The notes below the pieces were generated by a model. The model did not search any database. It was not told the DNA's origin and was given only the letters and a program-made list of their open reading frames with translations. Both the position numbers and the translations under genes were made by a program. Below, piece after piece: positions 37,751 to 49,300 of a stretch of DNA of 64,000 nucleotides; positions within the stretch are counted from its first letter, which is position 1, and each line of letters begins with the position of its first letter. The stretch is from Brachionus rotundiformis. Taxonomy: Eukaryota; Rotifera; Eurotatoria; Ploima; Brachionidae. The stretch spans positions 678,511 to 742,510 of the forward strand of contig JAESIW010000129.1 in NCBI GenBank assembly GCA_016802295.1, in the 5' to 3' direction.

Positions 37751-39345
37751 GTGTGTAAGTTAGATCGTCATAAAATGAGACAAGAAACTCGTTTATGTAA
37801 AGGTCATAAGATTATGGACGTTAATGAAGAAGATTTTATCAAATGTCCGGTTCAATATAAAGTTATGCGTTGTGATGATTGTCGTATATATAAATTATTT
37901 CAAAATAATCAACACCCCATTGACTGTGAAGATATTGTTAAAGATAACGATCTAATACATCCCGAGTCACATGCATTTGGTATACACCCGAAAGTAAAAA
38001 CTATTTTGAATGACTTAGTTGAGAAGAACATACTCTATCTTAAGCCACTTCAAGCACTCATTTATTTGAATACACCAGAAGTTATAAACAATGAAATGAA
38101 GGGATTGCCTATGCCAGATCGAAATCAGATAAAATATTATATTCGTTTTTATAGAAATATAAATAACGTATTTAGTAACAAACTCGAAGACGTTAAGCAG
38201 TTAATCAAAAAACACGTATTCAACTATGACTTAGACGATATAGTACCGTTTTTCTTTGGCTATAGTTTAGATGATTTCAACGAACCCATAATTGGTAATG
38301 GTGATAATAAGGAAAATGCTTTTAGAATTGGCATTACATCTAAGAAACTTATTAATCAGATACCGGCGTTATTAGTTAAAAACATGGTTTTTCACTTGGA
38401 TTGTACATACAAGTTGACGAAAAATAGGTTTCCGTTTTTAGTATTTGGGTTCTCAGACTCTGATTTCACATGAAACTGGAAGTGATTTCGATTGGTTTTT
38501 TGGCGCTCTCAAGAATTTATTTATTTCTTATGGAATTGTATTTAATCCGGTTTACATGATGATGGATGCTAGTGACGCTTCTTACAACGCTGTAAAATTA
38601 CATTTCCCGAACTGCATCATTTTGATGTGCTTTTTCCACGTTCAATACAATATAAAGTAAAATAGTAAGTTTTGCGTGTCAAGATGATATATTGAATCAT
38701 GTTAGAGTTTTAAATTCTTGTACTAGCTATGATGAGTTTTGCCGAGAGAGAGATCTTATTTTAGATAAATGGGATAAGATGGGTTTATTAGACTTCAAAA
38801 ATTATTTTGAAAAAGAATGGTTGAGCGAAAGATGGTGGCGTTGGCAGTTGTTTCAAGTCGTACCCGGCTATCCAACAACTAATTCCTGTATTGAATCTCA
38901 CAATAAATTGATTAAACTGCTGCATACAAATTACATATTCTACACGATCCATGAAATGCTAAAAGTGGTAATGGACAAAATAGTCAACTACTATTCAAAA
39001 CAGTTTTTAGAAATCAAATATTTTAGAGCACCAACCACCGATACAATTTCAAGAGCCAAGGAGCTCAATCATTGTCTGTTTATCAAGTACGGAAATAGTG
39101 ATAAGAGTTACTTGTATGATAATAAGTATTATCTTATGCATGATATTAACTTAATATACCACAAACATCATTATTGCAGCTGTACTGGTAAAGATTTTTA
39201 TAGACATTTTGTCTGTAAACACGCTTTAGCGTTGTCAGCAAAATTAAAACTGACTCTAAAAGGTTTTGTTCAGGAATATTTTTTTGCTACTCGAGCTAAA
39301 CCTGGCAAAAGGAAGGCAAAGTCGAATCCATTGAGTTATGATTAG
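37751..39345 (+). pseudogene. Mutator-like (MULE) transposase, frameshifted
   Basis: Three consecutive reading frames (37751-38473, 38445-38660, 38692-39345) together form one transposase. The MULE DDE core is visible: first Asp in HLDCTYKLT, then SHETGSDFDWFF, second Asp in MMDASDASYNAV with the CFFHVQYN box, and a Glu in CIESHNKL. It ends with a SWIM zinc finger (YCSCTGKDF, then CKHALAL) and a basic tail. About eight residues are missing at the first junction (near 38460), and a single-base insertion explains the second (near 38662). No terminal repeats or target duplication were identified. A recently decayed but non-coding copy; host domestication is unlikely given the frameshifts. Confidence 0.85.
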
Positions 39346-40782
39346 ATAACTTTAAAATATATTTGTGACATTAACACTTTTTATGTACATTATGTACATT
39401 TATGTATTATTTTATACTTATGAATAAATATTTATACAACAGAAAAGATAGTTATACTTTATTGTAAAAAGGTCTTAAGTAAATTAGTTTTTCCTTATGT
39501 ATAAAAGCAAAACGTCATAAGTGTAAACAACTAGTCCCGATATTCATGAAATCCAGCCTGACACGAATGTCCACTTCTGAATCCATGCTGCTCATTAGAA
39601 CATAAATTGTTAGATTCAAAATTGCTTGATATTTGAGAAACCAACAATAATCTTTCAAACAATTGATTGAAGAAAGAACTGAATAGTTCTATAGCTATTA
39701 ATGTCTGATTTATTAAAGTCTATTAAGGATTAACAATTGCTAACTTTCAGTCATCTGGAATAAATTTCATTTTTTGAATTTGTCATGTATCCAAGTGTGT
39801 AAGGTTGCATATGGTATGCTGTACCTTACTGAGGCTTGATGTATATTCAAGACTTTAAGCTTAATTTCATCTAAAGCTTTTTCAAGAGTTTCCTGAGTGT
39901 ATTTTAAAATGTTTTTTTTCTTTTTTATTAAAGTTTGTTCTTGGCATTTTTAAAATTAATAGCGATTTTTAAAAAAATTCAAATGTTTTTAACGTTAAAT
40001 TAAATTGTTGCATTTATCCAAAACAAGAGAAAATCCATTTTTTTGGAATTGCTAAAAAGTGGTTAATTTTTTCTGATTTCAGATTTGATTTCAGATTTGA
40101 ATTCAGCATAAAAAAATACATATATATCATTTTTTATTAAAAAAAAGGTTCTACAAAAAAAGTTAGTATTTTGAAAAGTCGGTTTTTTTTATTTGTTAAA
40201 GTTAATTGTCGGAAAATTTCAACAAAAATAAAATATTTATGTACGACTTATTTTGTAAAGGAACGGTTTTTTTATTAAACATTTTTTATTTTATTCAAAA
40301 ATATTAATCCTATCACGAGAAATGATCATTCAAAAAAAAATTATCGTTTATACCCCATTATCATATTTACCCCAATTAACAGTAAGGGGGCAAACATTTG
40401 CTTCATTCACTATAAAAAAATATCTAAATTTCTGAACCGTTTTTGTTAATGGTTAAACTGTCACTTTAACTCAACAGAAGACAAATTTTCTCCTCATCCA
40501 ATCTGTGCACAGTTAATTACGTGCAAATATTCTTTAATTAAACCAAATTTATTATTCAAATTTTATATAGAACGTAAATTTCCATTTTGTTTTCATCTTT
40601 TTTTTACAATTAGAATATAATAAATAAGAATATAAAAAAAAAAAGAAGAAAACTAACCTACTCTAAAAGCTTTAAAAACTCTCATCCAGACCCGACCAGA
40701 CTGCACATTTTAATTTTGAAAAAGCTTGCAAAATTATATGAACCTAAGACAACACTGCAAACAGATAACCATCACGTAACAA
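39346..40782. promoter_or_regulatory. Spacer with CPSF6 promoter region
   Basis: Between the MULE relic and the CPSF6 start. AT-rich, with homopolymer runs; no gene or clear core-promoter element could be identified. The last ~100 bp before 40783 are less AT-rich and probably form the 5' UTR. Confidence 0.35.
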
Positions 40783-43700
40783 ATGGCTACAAGCGAGTTG
40801 GACAAAGAGACGGCAATGGAGCTGAAAGCAGAGGACAACGAGGACACAGGCGAGCTGATAGATGAGCAGCCGGACCGCAAGACTGAAGTTGACCTGGACC
40901 TGTACGCGGACGTCGAAGCCAACGAGTTCAGCGCCAACAATCAGGGTCAGCAGCAGGCCCAGGACAACTTCGAGGAGCAAAACCAGCCGCAGATCGAGGT
41001 CGACCTGAACATAGCAGACGATGGAGTAATTGACGACACGGGCTTGTATGACGATGTGATGGCCGAGCCCAACCCGAACACATCTAATGACTTCGCGTCA
41101 GAAAGCGACAAAAGCAAGCCATTGGGCGACATGGGCCAATCAAACGGCAAGCGAGTGTCCTGCTATGTCGGAAATCTGAACTGGTGGACCACTGACAAGT
41201 GCCTCACCGAGGCCATTGCCTCCCTCGGCTGCACGGACATAATCGACATTAAATTCTATGAGAACAAAGTCAACGGCCAGTCAAAGGGTTTTGCTCTGGT
41301 CACTCTCGGCTCCGAGCAGTCCTTCCGCCTTGTCATGGAAAAGCTCGCAAAGCAGGAAATAAATGGCCAAGAGCCTGTCGTAACTCCCTTTAGTAGACAC
41401 TATTTCAACCAGTTCGAAGAGCAGGCTCGCAAGGACATGCCCCAATCGGGCCAAAATGGACAAAATGACTTCAATATGAGTATGTTAAAATTATTATCTA
41501 TCTATATACGTATTTATTTATTTATTTATTAATTATAAAAAAATTTTTATATGTAATACCAGAAATATTTATTTTTTTAACATTTTTAATTTGTATTTTT
41601 CCCACGGCATATTCAATTAGGACCAAGGAGGCTTATTAGTGTATTTATTGTCTTTTAGTTCGCTAATTAATTTTTTTTATACATTTTTTTTTTGTAATAT
41701 TGGGCACTTTTTGGATGAAAATTATAAAATTTAAGATTATTTTTTATTTTGTAAGCATAAATATGGCAAAAATTGGCAAAGCTTGTTGGTTTTTTTGTTT
41801 AAAGTAAGGCCGTGTAGGCTTGATTATAAACTTTGATTAAATGTAAGATAATTTTATAAATTTTATTTGTACTATTTTGTTAAATGAAAACAAAGATAAA
41901 TTAATTAAAAATAACTCTAACTAAATTGTAAGTGATAAAAAGCTTGATTGATAACCAATTGGAAATTTAATTTCAGAATAAATTTTTATGTAAAGAATAT
42001 TTAATTTTTTAATAATTTTATGGTCAACATTTAAAAAAACAAATTGTCTATTTTTATTTTATAATTAATCAAAAAATATACTAGGATTGAACAAAAATTT
42101 ATTTCTTTTTTTGGAAACCTTATTACCATGTAAACTGTCTTAGAAAATTAAAATATTAAGTTTAAAATGTATTTAAATTTTTTGAATATTAAAAATTATT
42201 TTTTAATAATTTTGTTTTTCTAATTTTTGGAAATATTTAATTATCTTTTTTTATTTAATTTAACTATTTTTTACAATCTTGATACAAAAAATAGGTAAAT
42301 TAGAAAAAAAGTGTAAAAATATAACTCTCGATTAAAAAGTCAAATTTTATTAATTAAAGATTTCTACACCCATTTATTTAATTGTAATTTCTGATCAATT
42401 TTTTTTACCAAATTTGGTTGTTTCCAATTACCAAAACTAAAATTTAATTGCCAAAAATAAAAATGGTTGTAATTTCTTCCTTTTTTAAAATGTAAAAAGA
42501 TCGTAACCGAAACTTTGCTGCCAATGGAAACGTTCCGCAGATAGCCACAGGACTGCCACTGAACCGGCCAGTAGGGGCACTGCCCGGAGCCTCGATGATG
42601 ATGAACCGGGCAGCCATGCCGAATGTTCCCGGCCTACCAGTGAACAATTTTCGGCCCAATCAACCATTTAATGTGCCAAGACCCAATCAGCCCATGTTCA
42701 ATCACGCCTCTCAAAACCAGGGATTGATGGGCAATCGGCCACCGGTTATGCCGGCCAGTTCTCAATCGAATTTGATGGCTAGACCGGGAGGACCGAGCGC
42801 GCCTGGCATATTGAACAACCCCAGGATGCCAATGAACAGCATGGGCCGAGGCGAGTGGGAAAACCGCAATCCGATTTCTGGCAATTTTCAAGCCAATGGC
42901 GGCATGATGCCCAATGGCTGCAAGTCAATCGGCATGATGAATCAGCCAAGAGCCAATCTGCCATCTAATCCAATGCAACCATTCAACTATTCGCCAAATC
43001 AATCGATGAACGGCCCCATGATGAACCCCAATGTCCCTTTTGCCCAGTCGAACGGCATGGCCCAGCCCAATCAATTCGGATTTAGTAATCCAAACGGTCC
43101 AATGATGCCATCTATGAACCAATCTGGCATGATGCTTCAAACAGGACCCAATTCTATGCCCATTCAAAATCCCAATCAGCAAATGTCCATGATGAATGCT
43201 CAGATGCAAGACGCGTATGGCTACAGGCCGGGCTCCAATGGTCAGTATGGCCCGATAGGAATGGGCGGCTCGCCGCCAATCGGCTCCAATTTGAGTGATG
43301 CCGAATTCCAGGAAACCTTGGAAAAAAATAGAATCATATCCAGTTCAGCAATCTCAAGAGCAGTACAAGATGCAGCCATTGGTAAAAAATTTTAAAATTT
43401 TAATTTAATTTAAAAAGAAAAAATATTTTCAATATTTAAAATAATTAAAAATTTCTATAGGTGAATACGGCTCGGCCATTAAAACACTGGTAACAGCCAT
43501 TTCATTGATAAAACAATCCAAAATTGCCGGTGATGAAAGATGTAAATTGTTCATTAGCTCTTTACAGGATACTAAAAAAGGTATTGAGGACAAATACTAT
43601 GGCAGTAGTGGGCGAATGAACCGGTCGGACAGCAGGGACAGAGAGCGCTCAAAGCGCAGTCGAAGCAGAGATTCACGAGACCGGGACCATCATCGAGACA

Positions 43701-43909
43701 GAGACTCGAGATCGAAACGCGGCGATAAACACCATCGATCGCACCGAGATCGATCAAGAGAAAGGTCAAGAAATCGATCCAGGGAACGATCCAGAGACAA
43801 ATCACATGACAGGGGCAGGGACAGACGAATCGTGTCTTCGGGATCTCAAGACCGGCTTAGTCCCAACAGCTACGATGAGTCCGTCCGATACCATCGCAGT
43901 AGACATTGA
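40783..43909 (+). CDS. CPSF6: Cleavage and polyadenylation factor subunit 6
   Basis: Three exons: 40783-41479, 42500-43381 and 43461-43909; phases agree, 675 residues (vertebrate proteins are about 550). CPSF6 partners CPSF5 (NUDT21) in cleavage factor Im, which binds UGUA motifs and steers poly(A)-site choice. Order: an acidic N-terminal region of about 120 residues, one RRM (YVGNLNWWTTDKCLTEAI near residue 128, then NGQSKGFALV), a long Pro/Met/Asn/Gly-rich low-complexity segment in exon 2, a conserved helical block (TAISLIKQSK, then CKLFISSLQD), and a C-terminal arginine-serine/aspartate domain (repeated RDRS and RSRE units). Intron 1 is 1020 bp, long for this window; intron 2 is 79 bp. Exon DNA is much richer in G and C than the flanks. 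Start is the first ATG of the frame. Confidence 0.92.
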
Positions 43910-44568
43910 TTCATTATTAGAATTATTTTATTAATAAAGTTTAATATTTTTTATCTTGTCAAATGATGGATTATTTGTTAATTTTTTTTTTGTCAAAGTA
44001 GACTATTCCTTGTTGTAATCTTTATTTTCTGCTTGTTTATTAAACTTAGAAGTATTTGAAATAAATTTTTTTTGTCGGTGATAATAATGTTTATATGTTG
44101 GTAGTATCTACGTACCAACCAACGCTTGTTCATAAATTTTGTTCGATTATATAAAAAGATATATTCAAATTGGAATCAATATTGTAATTTATTAAATTAA
44201 TTAATTGGTTTTAAAGTTTTTATTTTTAATTTATTTTTTAATTTTAAAGCTATGTATGAATCAAAAAGAAATTAAAAATTAATCTAATTTTTAAAATTTT
44301 AGCATTTATTACTTACAATTAATGTAAATTTTACTAATTAAATTAAAATAAGTCATTTTTTTGTCTAAAAGTTGGCTGATAGACTTCTTTTCTGTATATA
44401 ATTTGGTTTACAAAACTTTCAAGAAAAAAATAAATTTTAATTTTTAAAAAAAATACAAAAATATAATAATTTAAATCATATTATTTGTTGAATTAAACAA
44501 AATTGAATGCAGTTCAAAGTTACATTTTCAAATATTAGCTATTTATACAGAATTAATGTCTTCTTCTT
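43910..44568. other. Spacer after CPSF6
   Basis: AATAAA occurs at about 43933, shortly after the CPSF6 stop, and is a plausible polyadenylation signal. The rest is AT-rich, with the 3' tail of the following minus-strand LINE probably beginning near 44545. No gene seen. Confidence 0.4.
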
Positions 44569-45459
44569 CTATCTTCTACTCTCAGTGGAGAATAAGGCGT
44601 CCACACATCCTCTCCAGTCTACCCCATCCTTAGCGACAATTTCTGCTTGTCCCCATGTGAGTTTCATCTCTCTCAAATCTCTTTCAACTGTTCTCCTCCA
44701 GGTCAAGTTTGGTCTTCCAGCATTTCTCTTTGCTTGAGGTGTCCAAAATAGTGCGACTCTAAGAATTCTGTCTGCTGACATTCTAAGAACATGACCAAGT
44801 CACTTAAGTCGTGTTCTGCGTATTATGTTTCGGATTGGCTCGGATATTGATCTGTTGTACAGCTCCTCATTTGTAATAACTTTCGGATAGAAGATTCTTA
44901 AAATTTTTCTTAGGCAATTGTTATGGAATACTTCGATCTTTTGAAGATCACTGTCAGTCATTCGCCACCATTCAGATCTATACAACAATAGAGATTTGAC
45001 CAGACTACTTTAAAGATGTAATTTAGTCCTCAGTCGAAGGAATGACGATTTCCACATATGCCTTAATTTGAAGAAAGCAGTTCTTGCCTTCTTCGTTAAT
45101 CTGTTTCGAATGTCTTCTTCGGAGCCACCATTTTTGCTAATAACGCTTCCTAGGTATGTAAAGCTGTCGACGCATTTACGATTTTCGTCTCCAACAGAAA
45201 TTGGTGCATTGAGTTTTTTGTTTATGCACATAACTTCTGTTTTTCAGGTGTTTATCTCTAGGCCAACATAACCAGTATTGCGTTTTGGCTTCTCGGTCTT
45301 TTCCCTCTCAATCTGTGATATTAGGGCAATATCATCCGCAAAATCAAGATATTCGAGATTTTTTAAAAGATGTAAAATAAATTTTTTCAATGTTTCAATT
45401 TCAATACTTTTCTGGTTAATCAACATAATTGTGCCCTTTTCATTAACATTGATTAACAT
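44569..45459 (-). pseudogene. LINE reverse transcriptase, 5'-truncated
   Basis: On the minus strand one continuous frame of 297 codons from 45459 to 44569 is interrupted only by three in-frame stops (TGA near 45245, TAA near 45007, TGA near 44797). It starts inside the RT palm with the box FADDIALIS, continues with FTYLGSVISKNGGSEEDI and LLLYRSEWWRMT, then RTRLK-stop-LGHVLRM, where the stop replaces a usual Trp. It closes with AKRNAGRPNLTWRRTVERD. This is the thumb and C-terminal part of a non-LTR retrotransposon; the clade was not assigned. Truncation at the 5' end is typical of LINE insertion. The light damage suggests a fairly young copy. Confidence 0.8.
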
Positions 45460-46363
45460 TTCTTTTATTTAATTTTTATAAAATAATTTTAAAAATAAAA
45501 CAAAATTGACTATTAAATTATTTGAAAAGTAACACATTCAAATTTTATTTTTTCAAGAATTATAAAAATAAAATAATTCAAATCATATTATTTAATATAA
45601 TAACTTTGTTAAGAGTAAATGGTCTATATGAAAATAATCTTGGGCTTTGGAGACAAGTGTTTAGAATAATGCATGGTGCACAAAAAAACCTTCTTAGGTC
45701 AACCAAGGGCATCAATATGTTATCTAGAATGTACAGAGTGATCATTTTTTTAAACACTTTATTTTGGCCTATATCTTCTTAGTGCGTTGCCGGTGTATAC
45801 CTTTAGTCTGCTCTGCATGTTCGCCATTCTTCGCTGATACCAATCGACATCTTTTTTTCATGGATCAAATACTTTTTTACACATTTTCACGCTGATTTGT
45901 TAGCATACCTATGTAAATAGAAAAAATGCCATATTTTTTAATAGTTAATACTGTTCCATTTCTACTTTTGCCAGTTTTTTTATAATTAACTTATGGTTTC
46001 TCAGCAACTGGCATTCCATCAAAATCTTTTTTTGACTGCACAGGAACATTAACTTATTTAAACAACATTTCCCTTTTCTAAATGAAAAAAATAATATTTT
46101 TGAAAATGTAACTAAAATTTGGATAAAATATAAAATCGTAAATCAATTTTTTATTTGCATATCAAAAGAGATAAAAAATATTCTCATTTGTTGTGAAAGA
46201 ATGTTGAAACAATTTAAAATAAAAGACATTTATTTTAAATAAATAAACCGAACTAAATGGCTTGATATAAAAAAATCTGGATTTTAATTTGTCTAACTAT
46301 TAAAAATGTCTTTCTTATTTAAGTTTTCTATTTGATTTAAATTCTTATCTTTTAAATTTTCTA
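45460..46363. other. Spacer upstream of the amylase-like gene
   Basis: AT-rich spacer. A non-ATG open frame at 45522-45782 was considered and left out. The last 100 bases before 46364 should contain the promoter of the amylase-like gene; no TATA element is obvious. Confidence 0.35.
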
Positions 46364-49300
46364 ATGCAAAATATGAACAAAAATTTAATTTTTTTCTTCA
46401 TTTTTTTTACTGGATTGTGTTATGGACATAAAGATCCTTTATTTAATTCTCAAAAATCAGCAATGGTTCAGTTATTTGAATGGAAATGGAGCGAGTAAGT
46501 TAACTTTTTTATTAAGAAAAGATCGCTAATGAGAAAAAGAACAAATAATTAGAAATACTTAATTTTAAGTATTGCTGCAGAATGCGAAAGGTTCCTGGGA
46601 CCAAATGGCTATGGCGCTGTTGAAGTATCCCCTCCCAATGAACATGTTCTGATCAATGAACCTTTTAGACCATGGTGGCAACGATATCAACCAATTAGTT
46701 ATAAATTAATAAGTCGAAGCGGAAATGAACAAGAATTTATTGAAATGGTACAAAGGTGTAATGATGCTGGTGTAAGAATCTACGTCGATGCAGTCATAAG
46801 TTTTTTTTGCCCTACTCCGGGAAATGGAACAGCTGGAAGTTATTATGACCCTGTCAAAAAGTACTATCCTTCTATTCCCTATGGTATTTTTATTAATTAT
46901 GTAATTCGTAGTTCAGTTAACTATAGTTCAGTAACTAAGGCCCTGATGATTTTAATGATAAAAAATGCAAAAGCTTAAGTGGACTAATAGAGAATCATGA
47001 TGATATTGAACAAGTTAGAAATTGTAAGCTGCTTGGTCTACATGATTTGGACACATCCAAAGATGAAGTGAGAGAAAAAGTAAGCGCCTATTTGAACCAT
47101 CTTATTGAAATAGGAGTTGCCGGTTTTCGTCTTGATGGTGTAAAGTATATTTGGCCCAATGATTTGGAATCTATCTATTTAAAGCTTAATAATGTCATCA
47201 AAAGGTAAATAGTTTTGGCTCAAATCTTGTTTTGAATTATTCATTAATTTTTTGTCAAGCATATTTGGATTTAATAAGAGACCTTTTATTTACCAAGATA
47301 TAAATGATGTTATTGATAAAGTAATAAAAAGCACTGATTATACCCACTTGGCTCGCGTTACTGAATTTAAATATGCAATCAATTTAAAAGAAGTAATTAA
47401 GTTTAAATTATTTGTCTTTTTTTCACCTTTTGGTTTTTTTAGCCTAAGCGTGAGGACTCTTAATTAGTTTAAATTTATTCTGATTGTCACACAAAAATGT
47501 TTTACTTTTCAAATTTTTAAATTAGAGTTTGAGTTCCAATAAATCTTAACAATCTATTTAAATAATCAAACTTATCTTATTTTATTTAGTCTTAATTATT
47601 CATGATAATCTGATTCTATAGTAGTATATCTTGATGTTTCAATTAAATTAATTTAAGTGTCATCGCTATTGTACCTTTTTAATATTTCAATATTTATTTA
47701 AATTAATTTTATACATTATATTGAAGTAAAGTGGCAAAAAGTTGAGAGGAGTTTTACTCCTTATACGAACTTGGTTGTAAATAAAAATCGGCATGTCCCA
47801 ATTTAGTCAGTTTTCTTCATAAGCAGTTTTACCTATCAATTTTTCGATATCATTTAGATTTGGTCTTTATTAGTGAAAATAAACTAAATGAACTAGACAT
47901 AAGACAATTTTTATTAATTAAAAGAGCACTGGGAATTAAGAAATTTTCAAGAATTAGGCCTCTGTTAGAAACCTTGCACTTAGAGATGGTTGAACAACTT
48001 TAAATGAGACACAAGGTTTTCTTCTTAAAGCAATTAAAAAATACATTAAAATAGCTCAGTTTGTATTTTTATGTATTGACATTGATTCAAATTGACTTTC
48101 CTTCGCGATAACTATAAAAAGTTTGATCAGAAAAATACCTCCTTTTACAAACAACTAAAGGTCAAAAAAACTCATATTGATGTATTGGACTATAGTTTAA
48201 AGACTTCTCTAGCAATAATTGATCATTTATTTATCGAAGAAAATCATGGTTTAGTTGATACAATTAAATTTATTGTGGCCAAAATCAAATTAAATATGGA
48301 AATAAACTTAGCTTGCTTTAAGTTTTATGATTTATTAAATGATCTTTTAAAAATAGATTTTTATAAATAATTGTGTTTTTTTATTTTTATTTCTTTTAAT
48401 TTTATATTTATACTTAATTAGTCCATGGGACTTAAACTCAAACTTTTTTTCGAACTAGGAAATACAAAAGAAGCCAATTTGAAACTATGGACTGAAAGTT
48501 AGGACCAAGTTCCGTTCAGAACTGTCTGGGCTCTATGTCATATAACTATCTCATGTCTTGAATAGTTAATCAGTAAAACTTATTAAAATTCATTTTACCT
48601 TATTTGTCATTTTGTGAGAGTAACCTTACTCTTTTTAAGAATCTTGTCACGTACTTGATTCAGTATATAAGAAACTCTTTTATATTATTATTTATGCTAA
48701 AATTATATAGTTAAATAAAGAATTAGTTAAAGCAATCTTTCCTTTGTCCCATAATATATTACATCTACTCTAACTTTATTTTAACAAATGTATGAGTTGA
48801 ATTTTGAATGTCATGAGTTATTTAAAATTACTAAATTTTTTATCTATTGTGTAGCTTAATTGTTCACAAATACGGTGATGATTTAATACAATTTGCTGTA
48901 TTTAATAAAGAATTTTACTAATTTTTACAAAAAAAATGTCCAATTTTATTCATATAATTTTGATTTAGAATAAAAGTTTTGTCAATTTCCGTAATTTTAC
49001 AAAAATTTACGACAATCAATTTTTCCTTTTAGTTTTTACGGAAATATACGTAAAACATGGTAAAATCGTTGTTTAAATTATCACTGTATATTTAGATTAA
49101 AAGGTTTGTATATGAGATTAGGAGTTAGTAGGAGATTAGAGATAGTAGCTGTCTTTTTTATTTAAGTTGGTGTTTAATTGATCATTTATAGGTTGATTAA
49201 AAAATTTGGTAAATTAAATTTAATTTTTTGGAAATTCTTTTTAAAAGGTTAACAAAAGAATTATAACATAGTGCATATCAAAAACAAAGAAAATAATATT

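Noticed and set aside
42634..43209. Minus-strand frames opposite CPSF6 exon 2
   Set aside because: They arise from the low-complexity Pro/Met/Asn codons on the coding strand; no motif and no splice logic.
45522..45782. Open frame containing YENNLGLWRQVFRI, reminiscent of GNL1/LSG1 GTPases
   Set aside because: Only about 14 residues resemble that family, the rest does not continue, and there is no ATG; too little to call a gene or pseudogene.
46884..46939. Apparent frameshift and premature stop in the amylase-like gene
   Set aside because: A 56-bp segment with GTATTT at its start and CTAAG at its end has matching phase. Removing it joins PYG to PDDFNDKKC, exactly as in amylases, so it is an intron.
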